Below, piece by piece: positions 59,268-64,000 of a stretch of 64,000 nucleotides of DNA; the first letter of the stretch is position 1; the number at the start of each line of letters is the position of its first letter. The stretch lies in NCBI RefSeq assembly GCF_900239935.1, contig NZ_LT965928.1:3119520-3183519 (forward strand), read 5' to 3'. The DNA is from Pseudoalteromonas carrageenovora IAM 12662. Its GTDB lineage: Bacteria > Pseudomonadota > Gammaproteobacteria > Enterobacterales > Alteromonadaceae. Under the pieces are notes generated by a model. The model made no database searches and was not told the origin of the DNA. It saw only the letters and a program-made list of their open reading frames with translations. The position numbers and the translations under genes are program-made.

Positions 59268-59732
59268 ATGCTGGATATTGTTTTATACCAACCTGAAATT
59301 CCACCTAATACAGGTAATATTATTCGCCTATGTGCAAATACAGGCTATGCGCTGCATTTAATTGAGCCTTTAGGGTTTGAGTGGGACGACAAGCGTGTAA
59401 AACGTGCAGGCCTTGATTACCACGAATTTAGCCACGTACAGCGTCATGCATCATTTGAAGCCTACCTAGAAAAGTGCAAGCCAAAAAAAGTGTATGCATG
59501 TACAACTAAAGGCAGCCAGTTTCATCATGAAGCTAGCTACGAAGCGGGAGATTGTTTAGTCTTTGGCCCTGAAACACGTGGCCTGCCTGATGAAATGATT
59601 CAAGCATTGCCAAACGATCAACGCGTACGCATTCCGATGCAGCCAAACAGCCGCAGCATGAACTTATCTAACGCGGTCGCCGTATTTGTGTATGAATCTT
59701 GGCGCCAGTTGGGCTTTCCTAACGCGCAATAA
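59268..59732 (+). CDS. trmL: tRNA (cytidine/uridine-2'-O)-methyltransferase TrmL
   Basis: The 154-residue SPOUT methyltransferase (E. coli 157) modifies the wobble base of tRNA-Leu. It begins [20 protein letters not shown] and shows the knot motifs [11 protein letters not shown] and [19 protein letters not shown]. The frame opens 37 codons earlier, but only this ATG, preceded by AAAAAGG, fits the family N-terminus. Confidence 0.96.
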   Translation: MLDIVLYQPEIPPNTGNIIRLCANTGYALHLIEPLGFEWDDKRVKRAGLDYHEFSHVQRHASFEAYLEKCKPKKVYACTTKGSQFHHEASYEAGDCLVFGPETRGLPDEMIQALPNDQRVRIPMQPNSRSMNLSNAVAVFVYESWRQLGFPNAQ

Positions 59733-59751
59733 ACACCTTGTACCAAACAAC

Positions 59752-59778
59752 AAAAAACCGACATAACGTCGGTTTTTT
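59752..59778. terminator. Bidirectional terminator between trmL and gpsA
   Basis: AAAAAACCGAC-ATAAC-GTCGGTTTTTT, a symmetric hairpin between the convergent genes. Confidence 0.88.
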
Positions 59779-59802
59779 AGTTTAAGTATACTTTGTATAG
59801 AT

Positions 59803-60810
59803 TTATTCAGAACGCTGCTCTCGGCCTAATAGCGCCATTGCGGCTTCTTTCATGTCTTTATTTTCATAAAGTACTTTATAAATTTGCTCAGTGATTGGCA
59901 TTTCTACGCCAGCACGCTGCGCTAATAAATACACTTCTTTGGTATTTCTAAAGCCTTCGACTACTTGGCCAATAGACTCAATTGCTGCCTCTACACTTTC
60001 ACCTTTACCAAGTGCTAAACCAAATCGACGGTTACGTGATTGATTATCTGTACAGGTTAAGATTAAATCGCCAAGGCCTGCCATACCCATAAAGGTTTCT
60101 GGCTTTGCACCTAGAGCGCAACCTAAGCGAGTTAACTCTGCAAGCCCACGAGTAATAAGCGCGGTTCGCGCATTTGCACCAAAGCCCACACCGTCCGAAA
60201 TACCGGCACCAATAGCAATGACATTTTTAACCGCACCACCTAGCTGTATACCAATAAAGTCGTCATTGTTATACACACGAAATGAGCGGCCACAATGAAG
60301 TAAATCAGCTAATTGCTGAGCAAACTCAGGCGACGTAGACGAAACAGAAATAGCGGTAGGTAAACCCATTGCCATTTCTTTAGCAAATGTAGGACCAGAA
60401 AGCACGGCAAGCGCAACTTCGTCACCTAACTCTTGTAAAGCTACTTCTTGCAGTAAGCGCCCTGTATTTGGCTCAAGGCCTTTAGTAGCCCACGCAATCT
60501 CAGCACCCTCTTGTAATGCAGGTTTAATTTGTTGAAGTGTGTCGCCAAATGCATGGCTTGGTACCACAACAAGTACAATTTTGCTGCTAGCAACGGCTTG
60601 ATGTAAGTCGGCTTCAAGAGTAAGAGTGTCTGGGAAAGGAGCATCAGGTAAGTAACGTTGATTTTTCCGCTCAGCTGCAAGCGTGGCAACGTCGTCGCTA
60701 TTTCTACCCCAAAGAGTCACGTTATGACCATTTCGGGCTAAGCAAATAGCAAGGGCGGTGCCGTAAGACCCCGCCCCTAATACAGTAACAGCTGTAGTTG
60801 CTGTACTCAT
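59803..60810 (-). CDS. gpsA: Glycerol-3-phosphate dehydrogenase GpsA
   Basis: The NAD(P)-dependent enzyme supplies sn-glycerol-3-phosphate for phospholipids. In 335 residues it shows [20 protein letters not shown], the [17 protein letters not shown] stretch, [20 protein letters not shown] with the catalytic lysine, and [15 protein letters not shown]. It follows secB by 3 bp, the usual secB-gpsA order. Confidence 0.97.
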   Translation of the reverse strand: MSTATTAVTVLGAGSYGTALAICLARNGHNVTLWGRNSDDVATLAAERKNQRYLPDAPFPDTLTLEADLHQAVASSKIVLVVVPSHAFGDTLQQIKPALQEGAEIAWATKGLEPNTGRLLQEVALQELGDEVALAVLSGPTFAKEMAMGLPTAISVSSTSPEFAQQLADLLHCGRSFRVYNNDDFIGIQLGGAVKNVIAIGAGISDGVGFGANARTALITRGLAELTRLGCALGAKPETFMGMAGLGDLILTCTDNQSRNRRFGLALGKGESVEAAIESIGQVVEGFRNTKEVYLLAQRAGVEMPITEQIYKVLYENKDMKEAAMALLGREQRSE

Positions 60811-60813
60811 AGA

Positions 60814-61299
60814 TTATGCGTCTGCTGTAACCTGGTCTGTTTGCGCAGTACGTTGTTGCATGTATTGTGCAAACAATGCGTCAAAATTAACTGGCGCAAG
60901 GTTAAGCTGTGGGAAAGTACCACGATTAACTAAATTTGATACTGCTTCACGAGCATACGGGAATAACACGTTAGGACAAAATGCACCTAGCATGTGTGCA
61001 AGTTGCACTTCTTCAACTTCAGCAATAGTAAAAATACCTGCTTGTTGAATTTCACATAAAAACGCAGTTTCTTCGCCAATAGATGCGGTTACAGTTAACG
61101 CTAGAACAACTTCAAACACGCCTTCATCTAACTTGTTAGAGCGAGTATCTAGGTCTAGCTTAACTTCTGGCGTCCATTCTTTTTGAAAAATAGCTGGTGA
61201 GTTTGGCGTCTCAAACGATACATCTTTAGTGTAAATGCGTTGAATAGTAAATTGTGCGCCTTCTTGTGCAGCTGCTGCGTTTTGAGTTTCTTCGTTCAT
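60814..61299 (-). CDS. secB: Protein-export chaperone SecB
   Basis: The 161-residue cytoplasmic chaperone keeps preproteins unfolded for SecA. Typical segments are [45 protein letters not shown] and the [13 protein letters not shown] end ([13 protein letters not shown]). Length matches E. coli (155). Confidence 0.96.
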   Translation of the reverse strand: MNEETQNAAAAQEGAQFTIQRIYTKDVSFETPNSPAIFQKEWTPEVKLDLDTRSNKLDEGVFEVVLALTVTASIGEETAFLCEIQQAGIFTIAEVEEVQLAHMLGAFCPNVLFPYAREAVSNLVNRGTFPQLNLAPVNFDALFAQYMQQRTAQTDQVTADA

Positions 61300-61335
61300 T
61301 GTTTTTCCTAACTTGTTCGTTATTATAATTTAAGT

Positions 61336-61593
61336 TTAAGCGTTTAGCTTAGCGTCAAGTTTACCTTGCGCTTCTATTGCCATCATGTCGTCGCAGCCAC
61401 CGATATGTTCATTATTAATAAAAATTTGCGGTACTGTGCTTGCGCCGCCTGTTTTGGCGATCATTTCATCGCGAAGTTCAGGCTGTACACCAATATCAAT
61501 ATTTGTATATTCCACGCCTTTGCTATTTAAAAGCGAAAGAGCGCGCTGACAAAATGGACAATACGCTTTGGTGTATAAAACAACATTACTCAT
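61336..61593 (-). CDS. grxC: Glutaredoxin 3 (GrxC)
   Basis: The 85-residue thiol-disulfide oxidoreductase has the active site CPFC in YTKAYCPFCQRALSLL, TVPQIF with the cis-proline, and GGCDDMMAIE for glutathione. It lies between yibN and secB as in E. coli. Confidence 0.96.
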   Translation of the reverse strand: MSNVVLYTKAYCPFCQRALSLLNSKGVEYTNIDIGVQPELRDEMIAKTGGASTVPQIFINNEHIGGCDDMMAIEAQGKLDAKLNA

Positions 61594-61624
61594 AATAAAT
61601 CCTCTATCGGTCTAGCTAAACTGA

Positions 61625-62056
61625 TTAGCGACCTGTTGTAGTTGGTAGGCTCGCTGATTGCCACGCACCCATACCGCTTGCCAATACATAAACCTCTTCA
61701 AAACCAGCTTTATGCATCGCAGTTGCAGTACCTTGGGCAGTCATACCTGTGGTACATACCAATATAATGGGTTTGCTCTTGTACTTTTCAAGGCTTGAAA
61801 AGTCAGATTGTTTCGCTTTTTCAGGGCTCAAGTGCACAGAGTTAGCAATATGGCCTGCCGAAAACTCTTTTTGAGCGCGAATATCAACAACTTTACCGTC
61901 TTCACGATTAATTAAAAGCGTAAGTTGTTGAGGGTTAATTTGACGGATTGCTGAAAATTTACTTTTAATCAAACCGCTTACAATAAGAAAAACAAGACCA
62001 ACCCAAGCAAGGCTTAAAATGGGATGATTTGTAATAAACTCAATATATTGATCCAT
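61625..62056 (-). CDS. yibN: Membrane-anchored rhodanese-like protein YibN
   Basis: The 143-residue product has an N-terminal TM helix (about 13-30, ILSLAWVGLVFLIVSGLI) and a rhodanese domain. The candidate active-site cysteine lies in LVCTTGMTAQG (about residue 100). The gene heads the yibN-grxC-secB-gpsA series, divergent from gpmI. The physiological substrate is unknown. Confidence 0.92.
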   Translation of the reverse strand: MDQYIEFITNHPILSLAWVGLVFLIVSGLIKSKFSAIRQINPQQLTLLINREDGKVVDIRAQKEFSAGHIANSVHLSPEKAKQSDFSSLEKYKSKPIILVCTTGMTAQGTATAMHKAGFEEVYVLASGMGAWQSASLPTTTGR

Positions 62057-62588
62057 TCTACTTCCACTATGAAATTATGTTCTAAACCTAGGGCGTGTTG
62101 ACCTTTGTGGATTGAAATTTGTTCAATCTAGGGGCGATTAAATCGCGGCGCGAGGTTTGTAACCTAGTGGGCTAAGTAAAAACCGAGCAACAAAGAGGTA
62201 ATAGTCCCTAGAAAAACCCAACGGGCAGCGCATGTTCGGGACTTATGCTACGTTATCGCCTATTTATGGGGAGTAACCACACTTCATAGGCTCTGCCTTG
62301 CCTAAAAACCAAACATACTGCTGCAAATTCAGCCACCAAAGTGCAACACGCCCTAATATTTTAGGTATTTTGTACTTTAGCCCCGCAAGTATACCCAAAC
62401 CAAGTTAAAATGCGAGTTTGACACAGTTTAAAAAACGATAAAGCACCCCATATATGAAAGTAAGTAAAAAATTTAATATCTTGTTTTCAGTGCTGATCCT
62501 ATCGCTAAAACGCGGTATGCTAAAACGAACCAGATAACCCTTTCGGTACACAGTACCCATCAACAGGTGCTAATTTTCAGGAGCTATT
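62057..62588. other. Intergenic region yibN/gpmI containing a MITE-like element
   Basis: About 530 bp between two divergent genes. Half of it is the element at 62091-62353. The remaining 235 bp before gpmI contain its promoter and no gene. Confidence 0.7.
62091..62353. mobile_element. MITE-like element with 19-bp terminal inverted repeats and TA flanks
   Basis: The 263-bp element begins GGGCGTGTTGACCTTTG and ends CAAAGTGCAACACGCCC. The ends are reverse complements except at two or three positions. A TA dinucleotide flanks each side (62089-62090 and 62354-62355), fitting the TA target duplication of IS630/Tc1-mariner-type transposition. No transposase frame is inside, so it would need a helper in trans. 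Confidence 0.8.
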
Positions 62589-64000
62589 ATGACAGAGCAT
62601 AAAAAACCACTGGTATTAATGATTTTAGACGGTTGGGGACACCGCGAAGATGAGCAAAGTAACGCTATTCTTGCAGCTAACACACCGGTATTAGACGAAT
62701 TATGGGCAACCCGCCCACACACATTAATATCAGCTTCGGGTTTAGATGTTGGCCTTCCTGACGGGCAAATGGGCAATTCAGAGGTTGGCCACGTGAACTT
62801 AGGCGCCGGGCGAATCGTTTATCAAGATTTCACTCGCATTACCAAAGCAATTAACGATGGTGAGTTTGACTCAACACCCGCATTAGTTGAAAACATAGAT
62901 AAAGCAGTAAACGCAGGTAAAGCGGTTCATATTATGGGCTTATTGAGCCCAGGTGGCGTACATAGCCATGAAGATCACATTGTTGCCAGTATCAAACTTG
63001 CAGCAAAACGTGGCGCTAAAGAAGTATATTTTCATGGCTTTTTAGATGGTCGTGATACACCACCGCGCAGCGCTAAAGCCTCAATAGAGCGCATCGAAGC
63101 GTTATTTGCAGAGCTAAAATGTGGCCGTTTAGCCTCACTTGTAGGGCGTTATTATGCAATGGACAGAGACAACCGCTGGAACCGAGTAGAAAAAGCATAT
63201 GACGTAATGACCCTAGCAAAAGGTGATTTTAATTTTAATAACGGTGTAGACGCACTTAATGCCGCATACGAGCGCGACGAAAACGATGAATTTGTAGCCG
63301 CTACAACAATTACTCCAGCGGGTTTTGAGCCTGCGGCAATTAACGATGGCGATACTGTTATTTTTGCTAACTTTAGAGCCGACAGAGCCCGTGAAATAAC
63401 TCGCGCATTTGTTGAGCCTGAATTTGACGGCTTCACCAAGAAAAAATCTCCAAAACTTAGCGCATTTGTAATGATGACAGAATACGCAGCCGATATTGAT
63501 GCACCTGTTGCTTTTGGCTCGTCAGCACTTGTAAATGTGTTAGGAGAGTGGCTAGAAAAAAATGACAAAACGCAGCTACGTATTTCTGAAACAGAAAAAT
63601 ATGCACACGTTACGTTTTTCTTTAGTGGTGGGCGCGAAGACGAATTTAAAGGTGAAACACGCGAGTTAATTCCTTCACCACAGGTAGCAACTTACGATCT
63701 ACAACCTGAAATGAATTCAGAAATGCTTACAGATAAACTCGTAGAAGCAATTAAAAGTGGAAAATACGACGCTATTATTTGTAACTACCCTAATGGCGAC
63801 ATGGTAGGTCACTCTGGCGTGTTTGAAGCTGCCGTTAAAGCCTGCGAAGCTGTAGATACGTGTATTGGTCGTGTTGTTGATGCATTAGAGGAGTTTGGTG
63901 GTGAAGCATTAATTACTGCCGATCATGGTAATGCAGAGCAAATGGCTAACCTTAAAACAGGTCAAGCCCATACAGCTCATACTAGCGAGCCAGTTCCATT
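62589..64000 (+). CDS. gpmI: 2,3-bisphosphoglycerate-independent phosphoglycerate mutase (3' truncated by window)
   Basis: The frame is open from ATG at 62589 to the window end, giving about 470 of an expected 510 residues. It begins [19 protein letters not shown]. The catalytic serine lies in [10 protein letters not shown] (about 60-69). [24 protein letters not shown] and [10 protein letters not shown] carry further metal and substrate residues. This Mn-dependent enzyme interconverts 2- and 3-phosphoglycerate. CAGGAG precedes the start. Divergent from yibN as in E. coli. Truncation is due to the window, not a mutation. Confidence 0.96.
   Translation, partial: MTEHKKPLVLMILDGWGHREDEQSNAILAANTPVLDELWATRPHTLISASGLDVGLPDGQMGNSEVGHVNLGAGRIVYQDFTRITKAINDGEFDSTPALVENIDKAVNAGKAVHIMGLLSPGGVHSHEDHIVASIKLAAKRGAKEVYFHGFLDGRDTPPRSAKASIERIEALFAELKCGRLASLVGRYYAMDRDNRWNRVEKAYDVMTLAKGDFNFNNGVDALNAAYERDENDEFVAATTITPAGFEPAAINDGDTVIFANFRADRAREITRAFVEPEFDGFTKKKSPKLSAFVMMTEYAADIDAPVAFGSSALVNVLGEWLEKNDKTQLRISETEKYAHVTFFFSGGREDEFKGETRELIPSPQVATYDLQPEMNSEMLTDKLVEAIKSGKYDAIICNYPNGDMVGHSGVFEAAVKACEAVDTCIGRVVDALEEFGGEALITADHGNAEQMANLKTGQAHTAHTSEPVP

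Noticed and set aside
63152..63568. 138-codon Ser/Ala-rich frame opposite gpmI
   Set aside because: It lies inside the intact gpmI reading frame; composition and position are those of an antisense shadow.

Overview
The window looks like a chromosomal core segment of a marine gammaproteobacterium of the Alteromonadales, most likely Pseudoalteromonas. This is inferred from AT-rich DNA, the gene orders (lptD-surA-pdxA-ksgA-apaGH; rpmBG-radC-coaBC-slmA; rplU-rpmA-obgE; mdh/argR; pdhR-aceEF-lpd beside ampDE/nadC; pil-coaE-yacG; secB-gpsA-grxC-yibN/gpmI) and a secreted subtilase with PPC domains. No tRNA, rRNA, CRISPR, prophage or complete insertion sequence was seen.

Layout. 1-9.4 kb: djlA and the muropeptide-recycling pair murU-amgK on the minus strand, divergent from the envelope and housekeeping operon lptD-surA-pdxA-ksgA-apaG-apaH. 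9.4-19.2 kb: a chemoreceptor gene with a good flagellar sigma-28 -10 element, mutM with a small membrane-anchored protein, a Mn-dependent pyrophosphatase, a GGDEF gene interrupted by one TGA directly before GGEEF, a BaiN-type flavoprotein and a secreted S8 protease. 19.2-31.9 kb: ribosomal proteins L33/L28 and L27/L21, radC, coaBC, slmA, a periplasmic S9 peptidase, a DUF3718-like exported protein, folA, obgE, ispB, mdh and argR. 31.8-38.2 kb: a DyP-type peroxidase and an Fe(III) ABC importer. Then comes a gene-free stretch encoding a CsrB-type regulatory RNA with about 24 GGA motifs, a GacA/UvrY-like box upstream and an intrinsic terminator. A DTW-domain tRNA-modification gene follows. 38.2-47.3 kb: pyruvate dehydrogenase (lpd, aceF, aceE) with its regulator pdhR and two PdhR-like operators, then ampE-ampD. 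47.4-54.5 kb: nadC and a type IV pilus locus in the order pilA-pilC-pilD-coaE-pilB-yacG, with pilB not in its usual place. 54.5-59.2 kb: a cpxP/spy-like gene divergent from cpxRA with a CpxR box between them, an alpha/beta hydrolase and a FieF-like metal exporter. 59.2-64 kb: trmL, gpsA, secB, grxC and yibN, a TA-flanked MITE-like element, and the 5' part of gpmI, which runs off the window.

Non-coding structure is the most interesting layer. There are three copies of a roughly 207-bp dispersed element, each ending within a few bases of a stop codon. There is also a second, unrelated MITE-like element of 263 bp, ten perfect copies of a 7-bp unit upstream of the DTW gene, a long hairpin in the pilA leader, and the CsrB-type RNA. 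Most operons end in clear intrinsic terminators. Start codons were moved inward from the longest open frame where an ATG with a better ribosome-binding site or the family's usual N-terminus supported it.
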